The position numbers and the translations under genes were made by a program. From the NCBI RefSeq assembly GCF_001701045.1, contig NZ_CP016757.1, positions 823,501-887,500 on the forward strand: a DNA stretch of 64,000 nt, written 5' to 3'. Shown here piece after piece: positions 1 through 9,208 of the stretch; the first letter of the stretch is position 1, and every line of letters starts with the position of its first letter. The DNA is from Cloacibacillus porcorum (GTDB lineage Bacteria; Synergistota; Synergistia; Synergistales; Synergistaceae). Below the pieces are notes generated by a model. The model searched no databases and was not told the DNA's origin. It saw only the letters and a program-made list of their open reading frames with translations.

Positions 1-855
1 GTCAAAGCTTTTCATAAATTTCTTCCACGATACCTCCGTATTTACAGCGGCGGCGCAGCTCTTCGCACAGTTGATCACCGCTTCGGTCAGCCCGGCAAGC
101 ATCGCCTTATCAGGAGCCCTCGTCTCGACCTGACACACTGCGAGGTCCGGGATTATATTCACGGCGCCTCTGACCTCTTTTATTATGGCGTGCATTCTGC
201 AGTAATCATGCATATGCAGCCGGAGCATATTGAGGCCGTCCATAAAGAGAAGCATCCCGTTCTGCGCGCTTCGCCCCTTCCACGGTGACGCCGCGGAGTG
301 GGAAGTCTGTCCGGTAAATGTAAATTCAAGCCCGTCGATGCCAAGCGCCCTATAATCGGCGAAGCTCTCACCGGCGTAGGAATGGAACATAAAGGCAAGG
401 TCGACATCGTCAAAGATTCCGGCGTCCGCCATTTGGACCTTTGCTCCGTCAGTCTCCTCGGCGGGCGTACCGATGACGCGGATCTCTCCCGCTGTTTCGC
501 CGATCGCCTCCCCAACGGCCAACCCCGCGTAGAGGGCCATCGTACCGTGGAGATTATGCCCGCAGCCGTGGCCGATTTCCGGCAGCGCGTCGTACTCCGC
601 CATAATTGCGACCACAGGCTTTTTTTGCGCGCAGGCGGGCGAAGCCTTTACGGCTTTGAAAGCGGTAGGCAGCCCCAGGTAGGGATACTCCACGGAAAAT
701 CCGGCGCTGATTAATTTTTCAGCCATCAATCTGCTGGATTCATACTCCTCCTGTGACAGCTCCGGATGGGCCGCGAGATAATCGCTGAAGGCAGTCATCT
801 CTGCCCTTTTTTGAGAAAGATAGCAATGAGCCTTTTCGAACGCCTGTTTTGACAT
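1..855 (-). CDS. M20-family metallo-amidohydrolase, C-terminus beyond window edge
   Basis: Reading down from ATG at 855 (preceded by AAAGGTGGT) gives 285 uninterrupted codons to the window edge. Visible M20 features are a metal-site segment AEYDALPEIGHGCGHN, then GTPAEE with the acidic pair expected of the bridging metal ligand and general base, then FMFHSYAG. The family hydrolyses amide bonds of N-acyl or aminobenzoyl-glutamate-like amino-acid conjugates; the substrate here is not readable. It starts only 30 bases after the stop of a dctM remnant, so it was probably the last gene of a TRAP-transporter operon whose upstream genes were deleted. The family call is firm; the substrate is open. 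Confidence 0.85.
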   Translation of the reverse strand, partial: MSKQAFEKAHCYLSQKRAEMTAFSDYLAAHPELSQEEYESSRLMAEKLISAGFSVEYPYLGLPTAFKAVKASPACAQKKPVVAIMAEYDALPEIGHGCGHNLHGTMALYAGLAVGEAIGETAGEIRVIGTPAEETDGAKVQMADAGIFDDVDLAFMFHSYAGESFADYRALGIDGLEFTFTGQTSHSAASPWKGRSAQNGMLLFMDGLNMLRLHMHDYCRMHAIIKEVRGAVNIIPDLAVCQVETRAPDKAMLAGLTEAVINCAKSCAAAVNTEVSWKKFMKSFD

Positions 856-884
856 TTTGACTACCACCTTTTATATGATGTTTT

Positions 885-945
885 TTATCTCAGTACATTA
901 AGCAGCCCCATAAAGAAAATAGGGAAATATCTAAAGAGCGGCAGA
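885..945 (-). pseudogene. 3' remnant of a TRAP dctM gene
   Basis: On the minus strand the last codons before TAA at 885-887 read YFPIFFMGLLNVLR, nearly the C-terminus of the intact DctM at 21827 (YFPIFTMGLLNVLR). Similarity fades about 18 codons upstream, where the sequence switches to an acnX-like start in a different frame. This is the retained end of a third member of the same dctM family. Confidence 0.8.
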
Positions 946-954
946 GAGAGACCC

Positions 955-1021
955 TCGCATAGGCTACGGCCTCTCCCTGTTCGCCGTGCAGCATACCAAG
1001 CTGATCCTTTGTTAGCTCCAT
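955..1021 (-). pseudogene. 5' remnant of an aconitase-X (DUF521) gene
   Basis: From ATG at 1021 (preceded by GTGAGGATA) the frame reads MELTKDQLGMLHGEQGEAVA, the typical N-terminus of AcnX large subunits and alignable with MYLTDEEKRILDGGEGAG of the intact gene at 26401. After about 22 codons the similarity ends and the frame runs into dctM tail DNA. The gene has lost about 95 percent of its length. Order and strand match the intact acnX...dctM operon at 21.8-26.4 kb, so one deletion of several kilobases explains the scar. Confidence 0.7.
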
Positions 1022-1209
1022 TATCCTCACTGCTTTCTCTCGGTAGATTATGATTTCTTGTTAAAATAAAAAATTAAAAATATATTTCAATATATAGATA
1101 GTAATAGGTGAATGTAATTGGTTTATCAAATTTTACTGAGAGTAATCTGATATTTTGAATATGATATTGATGTAATTTTGATACCGCAGGATAGATTTGA
1201 GAAAAGAAT
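1022..1209. other. AT-rich intergenic stretch
   Basis: This lies between the acnX remnant and the terminator of the YuiF-like gene. It probably held the promoter of the deleted acnX-dctM operon. I see no convincing -35/-10 pair and no open reading frame with homology. Confidence 0.4.
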
Positions 1210-1252
1210 GAAAGACACGGCCCTCTTTCCGGCAAAAGGGGCCGTGTCTTTC
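1210..1252 (-). terminator. Intrinsic terminator of the YuiF-like gene
   Basis: A near-perfect 13-bp inverted repeat (AAAGACACGGCCC at 1211 pairing with the complementary arm ending at 1251) surrounds a roughly 14-base loop, about 55 bases after the stop of the minus-strand carrier gene. The T-rich tail is weak. Confidence 0.7.
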
Positions 1253-1305
1253 ATCTCTATACAGCGGCAGGGAGGAACAAAACCCGCCTGAAGAGACTAT
1301 ATTGA

Positions 1306-2613
1306 TTAATAAAGGACCAAAGCTCCAACCATCGCGGCGATGAATATCGGGATATTATAATGCAGGAACGTCGGTACGCAGGTGTCCCATATGTGGTTGT
1401 GCTGTCCGTCCGCGTTCAGTCCCGCCGTGGGACCGAGCGTCGTATCGGAGGCGGGAGAACCGGCGTCTCCCAGCGCGCCGGCGGCGGCGATGAGACAGGC
1501 TGTCGCTCCGACAGAGAAACCGAGCTGCATTGCGAGCGGGCAGTAGATGGCCGCGATTACGGGGACCGTGCCGAAAGAGGTCCCGATTCCCATCGTAACG
1601 AGCAGCCCAACGGCCAGCATGAGGAAGGCCCCCCAGAACTTGCTTCCGCCGACCAGCGATACAACGCTGTTTACAAGGTGCTCAACGGATTTAGTCTCTC
1701 TGAGGACCGTGCCGTAACCGGCGGCGATGAGCATTACGAAGGCTATGAGTCCCATTATTTCAAGCCCGCCGAGAAAACTTTCGTCAATATCTTTGAATTT
1801 CAACACCCCGGTGACGATCATGACGAGGAGCGCCACAAGCGCTCCCAGCGGCATTGAGCCTGACCATAGCTGGGCGGCGAAGGCCGCAATTATCGCCACC
1901 ATCGTCAGATAGTGCGTCTTTGTAAAGGTGCTTGGCATATCCTCCGCCGAACCGCCGATTATCGGTTTATCCTCGTAGTGTCTCGGGCGGTTATAGGTTA
2001 TGAATACCGCGATGAGAAGACCGATGATCATCCCTATGCCTATCACCCATGTATAGGCGGGGACCGATCCCTTGGCTATTTCCATGCCGTTGCGTCCCAT
2101 CTCCGCGGCGATGATCCCCTGGAAGATGAGCCCGTATCCGATTGGCAGCGTGATATAGGGGCATTTGAGTCCGAAGGCGAGGGCGCAGGCGACCTGACGG
2201 CGGTCGACTTTGAGTTTGTTGAACAGGAAGAGCAGCGGCGGGATGAGGATAGGGATGAACGCGATATGGACGGGAATCACCGTTCCCGAGATGCACGCGA
2301 TAAGGGCGATGAGAAACATCAGCATAATCTTGTGCTCTCCCACCATCGACGCGATTTTTTTACAGGCGATCGAGGCCAGGCCTGTTTTGTTTATCGCGAT
2401 GGCGAATGTCCCGAGAAGAAAATAGGCTAGCGCCGTCTCGGCGTTTCCTCCCATGCCGCTGATCAGAACACCCATCGTCGCCGGGATGGACATGCCGGCG
2501 GCCAGACCTCCAGCGAGCGCGGCGAGGAGCAGCGCAAGCACTATGTTCAGGTTGATCAGACATAAACCTATCATGACGATGACCGAAATGACGACCGGAT
2601 TTAACAATATCAT
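1306..2613 (-). CDS. YuiF/NhaC-type Na+/H+ antiporter-family carrier, probable histidine permease
   Basis: A very hydrophobic protein of about 435 residues with roughly 11-12 membrane segments, of the Na_H_antiport_2/NhaC type exemplified by B. subtilis YuiF. The start is placed at ATG 2613 because GGAGG lies 8-9 bases upstream; an upstream ATG at 2637 has no ribosome site. It is transcribed divergently from hutH, 331 bp away. YuiF-type carriers have been tied to histidine by comparative regulon work, so histidine import is the likely job. That is inference from family and position; other amino or organic acids remain possible. Confidence 0.75.
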   Translation of the reverse strand: MILLNPVVISVIVMIGLCLINLNIVLALLLAALAGGLAAGMSIPATMGVLISGMGGNAETALAYFLLGTFAIAINKTGLASIACKKIASMVGEHKIMLMFLIALIACISGTVIPVHIAFIPILIPPLLFLFNKLKVDRRQVACALAFGLKCPYITLPIGYGLIFQGIIAAEMGRNGMEIAKGSVPAYTWVIGIGMIIGLLIAVFITYNRPRHYEDKPIIGGSAEDMPSTFTKTHYLTMVAIIAAFAAQLWSGSMPLGALVALLVMIVTGVLKFKDIDESFLGGLEIMGLIAFVMLIAAGYGTVLRETKSVEHLVNSVVSLVGGSKFWGAFLMLAVGLLVTMGIGTSFGTVPVIAAIYCPLAMQLGFSVGATACLIAAAGALGDAGSPASDTTLGPTAGLNADGQHNHIWDTCVPTFLHYNIPIFIAAMVGALVLY

Positions 2614-2944
2614 TTTTCTCTGCCTCCAAAACAACATTAATTTGATTTCTTATAGAAATAACAACAAATTGCAAATAATATTTCTCAGGGAGACGGTCTT
2701 TAATGAACTAAGAGTATCATTACTATATAATTATTTTATCAAAGTGTTAAATAGACCGAATCGGGCAATATTTATGGTTTGATGGTAATTTGATGAATTA
2801 GTAGGATTATCTTTAAATAGAGTTGCATTAGTTTGTCAATATACCCGATGGTCAAAACGATGCAGTTGAGGGTATCTTTCATGAGGTAAGATTTTGCGTT
2901 GTCTGTTTCGCGGGGAGGCGGATAGACGAAAAGGAGTGAGTGCT
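2614..2944. other. Divergent promoter region yuiF-like / hutH
   Basis: 331 bp of AT-rich DNA between two divergent genes; it must carry both promoters. The motif TTTGATG occurs twice about 10 bases apart near 2775-2795. No confident -35/-10 pair, riboswitch or T-box leader was recognised. Confidence 0.4.
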
Positions 2945-4474
2945 TTGAAAGAAATCGTATTGAATGGAAAAGATCTTACGCTGGAGAGTCTGATACGCAT
3001 AACGAGAAACGGCGCGCAGGTATGCGCGAGCCTTGAGGCGATGGAGGACGTAAAAAAGTCCCGGGCGCTGGTCGAGGAGCTTGTCGCAGGCGGACGCCCA
3101 ATGTATGGCATCAATACCGGATTCGGCAGATTTTCTGAGGTTGCGATACCGGAGGAGGATATAAATCTTCTTCAGATAAAACTTATACTGGCGGATGCCG
3201 CCGGGGTCGGCGCGCCGCTTCCGACCGACGTCGTCCGCGGGATGCTGGTCATGCGTGCGAACTCCCTTCTTAACGGATTTTCCGGCGTACGTCCGGTAGT
3301 CATCAACACCATACTCGATATGCTCAATAGAGGCGTTCATCCCGTGGTGCCGGAGAAGGGCTCGGTCGGTTCAAGCGGAGACCTCTGTCCGCTCGCTCAT
3401 ATGGTGCTGCCGATGATCGGGCTCGGCGAGGCCGAATATAACGGCGTCGTAATGGAGGGGGCCGAGGCGATGGCCAAGGCGAAGATCCCGCTTATCGAGC
3501 TTAAGGCCAAAGAGGGGCTCGCCCTCATCAACGGAACTCAGTGTATGACCTCCGTCGCGGCCCATGTGCTGGCCGACGCCATAACGCTGAAAAAGACCGC
3601 CGACATCGTCGGGGCGCTCACGGTAGAATCCCTTCGCGGAATCAAAAATGCCTACGACCCTCGCATACAGGATGTGCGCCGGCATTCGGGACAGAGAGAG
3701 GCCGCGGAAAACATGCTCCGGCTGCTTGAGGGCAGCGAATATGTTACAACGCAGGGCGAACTGCGTATGCAGGATTCGTATTCGCTGCGCTGTATTCCAC
3801 AAATACATGGAGCCAGCCGTCTTGCTATAGATTATGTCGCCTCCGTCGTGGAGAACGAGATCAATGCCGTCACCGATAATCCGATAGTCCTGGTCGATAC
3901 CGGCGATGTCTTTTCGGGCGGCAATTTCCACGGACAGCCGGTGGCGATAGCGGCAGATACGTTAGGTATCGCGCTCTCAGAGCTGGGTAATATCTCCGAA
4001 CGCCGTATCGCAAAGCTGATAGACCCGGCGCTTAACCACGGGCTTCCCGCCTTTCTCGTCAAGCACGGCGGCATAAACTGCGGCTTCATGATTCCGCAGT
4101 ACGCGGCCGCGGCCCTTGTCTCGGAGAATAAGGTCCTTGCTCACCCCGCGAGCGTAGACTCGATACCCACATCGGCCGGACAGGAGGACCATGTCAGCAT
4201 GGGTACGATAGGCGCGCGCAAAGCGGCGCAGATATTGGAAAATGTCAGGATGGTTCTCGGCATAGAGCTTATGTGCGCCGCCCAGGCTCTTGACCTTCAG
4301 GAAAAGAGGAAACTTGGCGCTGGTACGGAGGCCGCATATAAGGTTATACGCGGCGCGGTGGAGTTTATGGAAGAGGACAGGGTCTTTTATAAAGACCAAA
4401 AGCTGGCTGCAGAGCTTATCGCGGACGGAACGCTTGTCAAGGCCGTCGAAGAGGCGGTCGGCACGTTGAGATAG
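2945..4474 (+). CDS. hutH: Histidine ammonia-lyase
   Basis: Catalyses L-histidine to urocanate plus ammonia, the first step of the Hut pathway. The 509-residue protein has the family layout: GINTGFG near the N-terminus, the prosthetic-group loop GSVGSSGDLCPLAH, NGTQ, the YSLRC-P motif and FSGGNFHGQ. The electrophilic MIO cofactor normally forms from Ala-Ser-Gly; here residues 143-145 are Ser-Ser-Gly (codons TCA AGC GGA at 3371), a noteworthy variant. The start is TTG 2945, 8 bases after AAGGAG; an in-frame ATG at 2894 lacks a ribosome site. It has its own terminator and lies about 6 kb from hutU. Confidence 0.93.
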   Translation: MKEIVLNGKDLTLESLIRITRNGAQVCASLEAMEDVKKSRALVEELVAGGRPMYGINTGFGRFSEVAIPEEDINLLQIKLILADAAGVGAPLPTDVVRGMLVMRANSLLNGFSGVRPVVINTILDMLNRGVHPVVPEKGSVGSSGDLCPLAHMVLPMIGLGEAEYNGVVMEGAEAMAKAKIPLIELKAKEGLALINGTQCMTSVAAHVLADAITLKKTADIVGALTVESLRGIKNAYDPRIQDVRRHSGQREAAENMLRLLEGSEYVTTQGELRMQDSYSLRCIPQIHGASRLAIDYVASVVENEINAVTDNPIVLVDTGDVFSGGNFHGQPVAIAADTLGIALSELGNISERRIAKLIDPALNHGLPAFLVKHGGINCGFMIPQYAAAALVSENKVLAHPASVDSIPTSAGQEDHVSMGTIGARKAAQILENVRMVLGIELMCAAQALDLQEKRKLGAGTEAAYKVIRGAVEFMEEDRVFYKDQKLAAELIADGTLVKAVEEAVGTLR

Positions 4475-4526
4475 TATCTTGTAACCGCCGGTAGGGCGAT
4501 AACGGTATATGTATTAAAATAATATA

Positions 4527-4592
4527 TACAGGGAGAGCGCCTGGATTTGCAAAACAGAATATTGCAAACAGCTCTCCCTGTATTTTTATTTT
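4527..4592 (+). terminator. hutH terminator
   Basis: TACAGGGAGAGC at 4527-4538 pairs perfectly with its complement at 4571-4582 and is followed by a TTTTTATTTT run. The long loop holds a second small repeat (TTGCAAA twice). It ends hutH transcription before the regulator gene at 4613. Confidence 0.85.
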
Positions 4593-5232
4593 GGAGAAAA
4601 GGATGGGGAGAAATGAATGTAAAGGTGAAGGTAATAGGTACGCCGTCAATAGAGATCAATGGAGAAGCGCTTCGTCTCCCCCTCAAAAAAGCCGAGGCTA
4701 TAGTCTATTACCTTGCCATAGAGGGGCGCGCCAGCCGTGAAAAGCTGGCTTCCATCTTTTGGGGTACGAAGGACGAAAATTCGGCCTACAATAATTTTCG
4801 AAACGCGCTGTATCTGCTGAAACAATATTTTCCCAAAGATTCGATAATTGCCGACCGCCGCTATGTATCGGCGGCCGGTTTCTCCTGCGACCTGGATATC
4901 ATAGACAGAATAAGCGACGTAGATACGCCTCTGCCGCAGTGTCTTTCCGACGAGCTGCTCAAGGGATTTGATATTCCCGAGTGCGCTGATTTCGGCAACT
5001 GGCTTCTTATCGCCAAATCGCAGTTCAAGACACGCGTGACAGAAAAGCTGAAAACACGCATTACCGCCTGTTATGATTCGCAGGACGAGGATAATCTCGA
5101 GAGCTCGCTTGAGATGCTCATAGCGGCCGACCCCTTTGACGAGGATTCCACGCTGGAACTTATGGATATCTATTTCAAGAGACGCGGAGCGGCGAAGGCA
5201 AGCACTCTCTTCCGCGAGTATAAGCGCCGTCT

Positions 5233-5235
5233 CTC
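5233..5235. repeat. Target-site duplication of the IS3 element (left copy)
   Basis: CTC directly precedes the left IS end and recurs directly after the right end at 6685-6687. A 3-bp duplication is normal for IS3-family elements, and removing one copy restores the regulator frame. Confidence 0.8.
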
Positions 5236-5263
5236 TGAACAGCATCCCGAAAATCGGACAGCC
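5236..5263 (+). repeat. IS3 left terminal inverted repeat
   Basis: Matches the reverse complement of 6657-6684 at 23 of 28 positions; the first seven bases, TGAACAG, match perfectly. Confidence 0.88.
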
Positions 5264-5317
5264 AAATAAAGCCCCTGGATTATAATAAAACTAAATACAT
5301 ATAAAGGGGGATCTTCT

Positions 5318-5761
5318 ATGCGTAAACGTAAAACGGAAGAAAGAATAAGAGCAATTGAGATGCACAAACAGGGAATTCCACGAAGGCGGATTGCTGAAGA
5401 ACTTGGTGTTAGTCCTGATTCTATTAAAACATGGATATCTTTATATAAGAGCGGACAGAAGGACTTACTGGATGATACAAGGAAAAAAAGAACCTACAGC
5501 AAGGCTGTAAAACTTGAAGCTGTTTCGGCTCATTTAGAAGAGGGACGTACTATGGTAGATGTTACCTCATCTTTTAACATTTCAAGTCCCTCTCTTTTAA
5601 GACGATGGTGTAAGGAATTTATCGAACAAGGGGATATTTCTAGTTCAAAACGTGACTGTCCAGATAAGAAATTGGAAGTTACAAATAGCATAGAAAAGAT
5701 CAAAGAGCTGGAAATGCAGGTCGACGTATTAAAAAAAGCCTTAGAGCTGCAAAGGTGGTGA
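5318..5761 (+). CDS. IS3-family transposase OrfA
   Basis: 147 residues with two helix-turn-helix units (about residues 8-50 and 65-105: RRRIAEELGVSPDSIKTW and SPSLLRRWCKEF) and a C-terminal coiled-coil stretch (IEKIKELEMQVDVLKKALEL). OrfA binds the IS ends. AGGGGG precedes ATG 5318. The run of seven A at about 5731, read as TTA AAA AAA, is a plausible -1 slippery site that would fuse this frame to orfB. Confidence 0.92.
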   Translation: MRKRKTEERIRAIEMHKQGIPRRRIAEELGVSPDSIKTWISLYKSGQKDLLDDTRKKRTYSKAVKLEAVSAHLEEGRTMVDVTSSFNISSPSLLRRWCKEFIEQGDISSSKRDCPDKKLEVTNSIEKIKELEMQVDVLKKALELQRW

Positions 5762-6627
5762 TAGAAAGAAATATTAAATACAGAATCATTTTTGAATTTT
5801 CAACAAAACATTCTGTCTGTGGAATGTGTAGATTTTTGTCCGTATCACGCTCTGCATACTACAGTTGGCTAAAGCGGCGTGGAATGGAAGATAAAGACGG
5901 TCCTCTCATAGAAGCAATAAGAACGGGACAGGATATCAACAAAAACACTTATGGGTACAGGCGAATGACTCTGTGGCTCAACAACTTCATTGGCATTCAT
6001 GTAAACAATAAGAGGGTAAGGCGTGTTATGAAAAAAGCGGGACTTCAAGCGGAAATAAGAAAAAAGAAAAAGTTTAAAGTGATGTCAGGAAATATCCACA
6101 GCTATGAGAATATCCTGAACAGAGAATTTCGTTCCGACAGACCAAACCAGAAACTGGTTACTGATATCACATATATACGAACAAAAAAGGGTAATATATT
6201 CCTCTCCATGATAAAAGATCTCTTTGATAATTCCATACAGGGATATCAAATCAGTCGTAATAATAATATTAAGTTAGTAACCGATACATTGAAGAAAGCA
6301 TTTGAAAACAATAATAAGGTGGTCGCTGATGGACCAATCCTCCACAGCGACCAGGGGTTTCAATATACAAGCCATGCATATTTCAACCTGACACAAAGAT
6401 ACGGACTCAAGGTCTCAATGTCAAGGAAAGGAAATTGTTTGGATAATGCATGTGCAGAAAACTTCTTTAGTCACATTAAATCAGAACTCGTCAACCGAGT
6501 AAAATGGGAGAACTACGAGGAGGCCAAAGATGCCATAGACGAATATATAAGGTATTATAATAACGACAGGATACAGATAAAATTGAAAAAGGCTCCGATG
6601 CAATATCGAAGTCTCTTTATTGAATAA
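5755..6627 (+). CDS. IS3-family transposase OrfB, DDE integrase domain
   Basis: 290 residues. An HTH_21-like N-terminal region is followed by the rve/RNase-H-fold catalytic core. The DDE residues are visible in LVTDITYI, ILHSDQGFQYTS and CLDNACAENFFSHIKSE. The frame opens upstream of its GTG at 5755 and overlaps orfA by 7 bases, consistent with translation mainly as an OrfAB frameshift product that cuts and joins the IS ends. Confidence 0.93.
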   Translation: MVIERNIKYRIIFEFSTKHSVCGMCRFLSVSRSAYYSWLKRRGMEDKDGPLIEAIRTGQDINKNTYGYRRMTLWLNNFIGIHVNNKRVRRVMKKAGLQAEIRKKKKFKVMSGNIHSYENILNREFRSDRPNQKLVTDITYIRTKKGNIFLSMIKDLFDNSIQGYQISRNNNIKLVTDTLKKAFENNNKVVADGPILHSDQGFQYTSHAYFNLTQRYGLKVSMSRKGNCLDNACAENFFSHIKSELVNRVKWENYEEAKDAIDEYIRYYNNDRIQIKLKKAPMQYRSLFIE

Positions 6628-6656
6628 ATTTTTGATACCCTTGGGAGCTTTTATAG

Positions 6657-6684
6657 CGCTGTGCGGTTTTCGGGACTCTGTTCA
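6657..6684 (-). repeat. IS3 right terminal inverted repeat
   Basis: Inverted partner of 5236-5263; ends CTGTTCA followed by the duplicated CTC. Confidence 0.88.
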
Positions 6685-6687
6685 CTC

Positions 6688-9112
6688 TGAGGAGCTTTCG
6701 CTTACACCCTCGGCGCGGGCGGAAGAATATTTTAAGCGTATGATAGTTTTGGATACGCATGACGGCGGGATGGGAGATGTTTCGCCGGATTCGTTCTTTG
6801 TCGGCAGAATGAGGGAACAGTCGCTGATCTTTGAACGGCTGGAGAATAACGACGGCACCGTGGCGGTTTTTTTAGACGGCGAGGCGGGGATCGGCAAGAC
6901 ATCGCTGCTCCACAAGGTGTTGTCGTTTTTTGACGGCGAGAGCCATATAATATTGTCGACGAGATCCTACGAGGCGGGGCTGGACTATCCATATTCGTCA
7001 TGGAATAACCTCGTGTCGCAGGCGGCGCTGTATTGTACGGAGGAATCGCCGGAGGACGGCGGGGTAAATTTTTCGCTGCTCGCCGGGGTTTTTCCCAATT
7101 TTATGAGCGGCAGGCGGATAGCTTATAACGCTGATTCCGTCGTTGTTTTGGAGCGGACCCCCATAATCATCGGAAGGGCCGTAAGCCGCCTTGTCTGCCG
7201 CGCCGCCGGCGGCCGGCGTCCAGTTATCGTCCTGGAGGATATGCACTGGTTTGACAAACAGTCTATCCATATGCTCGAAGTGTTTATCGAGAACCTCTCC
7301 GTACCGGCCACGGTATTTATTACGAGCCGTCCGGAAAAGAGCGATTACATAATGCGCACGCTTACACGGCTTAAGGATGCCGGAGCGATCAATTTTCTTC
7401 ATATTCCCCTCAAACCGTTTGACCGCTCGGAGACGGCCTCTTTTTGCAGCCATTTTCTTGATAAAGAGCTGTTGGAATCAAAAGATAAAGACTATTTCTA
7501 TAACGAAACGGAGGGCATGCCGCTGCTGGTGGCTGAGATGGTAAAGCTGCTCAGGGCGAATTCAAAGGCGGAATTTACCGTCAGCGGTCTGGGCGGCGTC
7601 ATGCTCGCCAGATTTGGCGAGATATCGGAAAAGCAGAGGGAATTTCTGCGCGTGCTGTCTGTATTTACAAACGGCGCCAGCATTTCGTTGATCGCCAAGG
7701 TAATGGGAGAGCCGCCCCAGGAGGTCTCGGCGGTGGCGGAAGAGCTTCTGCGCAAGATGCTGATCAAAGAGATAAAGACGATAGACTTTGGCGTGCATGT
7801 CGATTTCAGCCACGCCAAGCTAAGGAGCTGCGTGTACGATGCGATTCCCGGCTTCAAACTCAGCGAGTATCATAAAAAGGTCGCGGACACGCTTAACGGG
7901 CAGTATTCGCCAAGGAAATGGGACCCCGCGCTCAGTTCGATGCTTTGTTACCACTATACTAAGGCCGGGCTGCCGGAGAATGTCCTGAATCAGCATCTGC
8001 GCGAGATGATATTTGATATAACGCTCAACCATGATCTTTTCCCGCTCATCCAGGACGATGTGCTCTATTCCTGTACGCACCCGTACAACGACCGCTCGGA
8101 TACGGAGAAGAAGATGGACGCGATGAGCGCCCTGCTGGCCGATATCAGAAATAATATACGGGCCGATAACGAGAAAGAGATAATGCGGATGGAGGCCTCT
8201 TATCTGGAGCTGTGCGGGGGCTACCTGATCTGCTGGGGAGAATATGACCGGGGTCGGGTCCTCCTGAACCGCGCGATGAAGATAGCGCGCGAACATTCTT
8301 TCTCTACGATATACATCCATTCCCTTTCGAATATGGGGCATTATTTCCTCCAGACGGACAACGCGGAGCCTCTGATGCGCACGGCGCGGGAGATGCTTAA
8401 CGCGGCGCGCGACGATGAACGGGAGAAGTATATGGGCATTGCGCTGCGCTATATCGGCGTCGCCTTTCAAATCATGAGGGATTATGAAAAATCGGAAAAG
8501 GTGCTGCGCCGCTCGATCGCCATCTTTGAGGAACAGGCGCTGCTGGGCAAGAATTATACGCTCAGCATGCTTGCGGCGGAGTGTTATATCGGGGAGAATT
8601 ACCACTGGCAGGGTGATTTTGCGAAGGCAGTGGAGCATTTCAACCACTGTATAAGTGTCTGCGAAGAGAAGGGGCTCTTCTGGGGCAGCAGCCATTTCCG
8701 CGCCCATCTTGCGGATGTCGCTTTTGACCTTGGGGACATGGAGATGATGTTTGAGAATATCTACCGCGGCACGAAGGTCTTTGAACGCTGTCAGGGCGGG
8801 CGCTGCGGCTCCATACTCTACAGTCTGAAGTCGATCGCGGATGCCGAGCAGAAACGTTATGACGACGCCTATCGTTCGCTTGAGATAGGCGAGCTGCTCT
8901 CCGCACCGATAAGAAAGCATTCATGGATATCGGTTCACGCGATGGCCAAGGCCTATCTTGCGAAAATGCTGGAGGAGGGCGGCCTGCCGCCGCAGTTCAA
9001 TAAAATACTTAAAAAATCTTCGAAGGAGTACGCCGAAGAGGCTGTCTCCATTTACGCGAAGATCCCTGTCCCGCATCGGGTGAGAATGCTGCGGGAGCGC
9101 TTCGGCCTCTGA
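6688..9112 (+). pseudogene. SARP-type regulator, 3' half: AAA ATPase and TPR-like repeats
   Basis: Continues the regulator begun at 4613. In the restored protein the BTAD end (RRLSEELSLTPSARAEEYF) runs into FVGRMREQ, the usual entry to an ATPase domain, then Walker A GEAGIGKTS (about residue 271), Walker B VIVLEDMHWFD, and a long helical tail with TPR-like repeats to the C-terminus. Such large activators (LuxR/MalT/SARP relatives) sense a ligand through the repeats and multimerise with ATP. Without its DNA-binding half this fragment should not regulate, unless expressed separately from an internal ATG such as 6739. It ends before a bidirectional terminator. Confidence 0.85.
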
Positions 9113-9164
9113 TTTTGAATGCGCCTGCGGCTGGCGGGAGCCGGACAATGCTAGACTAAACAAA

Positions 9165-9193
9165 ACATCCACCCTCCGGCCGGGGGTGGATGT
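9165..9193. terminator. Bidirectional terminator between convergent genes
   Basis: ACATCCACCC (9165-9174) pairs with GGGTGGATGT (9184-9193). It sits between the regulator's stop at 9112 and the convergent YjiH-family gene's stop at 9209, so it can serve both. Confidence 0.75.
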
Positions 9194-9208
9194 CTTTGTC
9201 TGCCCTCT

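Larger units (their letters stand above)
4613..5269 (+). pseudogene. SARP-type regulator, 5' half, interrupted by IS3 element
   Basis: This is the N-terminal part of a transcriptional activator of the SARP/BTAD type: a winged-helix-like DNA-binding segment (about residues 1-95, including LAIEGRASREKLASIFWG) followed by a helical bacterial transcriptional-activation domain. ATG 4613 is chosen because GGGGAG precedes it; the in-frame ATG at 4547 lies within the hutH terminator. Native sequence ends at 5235; the last 11 codons to the stop at 5269 are read from the IS. Joining base 5235 to 6688 restores one open frame of 1015 residues. The position directly after hutH suggests control of histidine or amino-acid catabolism, which is inference. 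The fragment alone could still bind DNA. Confidence 0.85.
5236..6684 (+). mobile_element. IS3-family insertion sequence (IS150-like), complete
   Basis: 1449 bp. The terminal inverted repeats at 5236-5263 and 6657-6684 match at 23 of 28 positions and begin TGAACAG; the end bases TG...CA are typical of IS3. A 3-bp duplication (CTC) flanks it. Inside are two overlapping frames, orfA and orfB, with an A-rich slippery site between them, the standard arrangement producing an OrfAB transposase by -1 frameshifting. Both frames are intact and the catalytic residues are present, so it may still be active. It is inserted in the SARP-type regulator gene. Confidence 0.93.

Noticed and set aside
1360-1857. 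Long plus-strand frames antiparallel to the YuiF-like gene
   Set aside because: Charged, low-complexity translations without family features, typical shadows of GC-rich genes.
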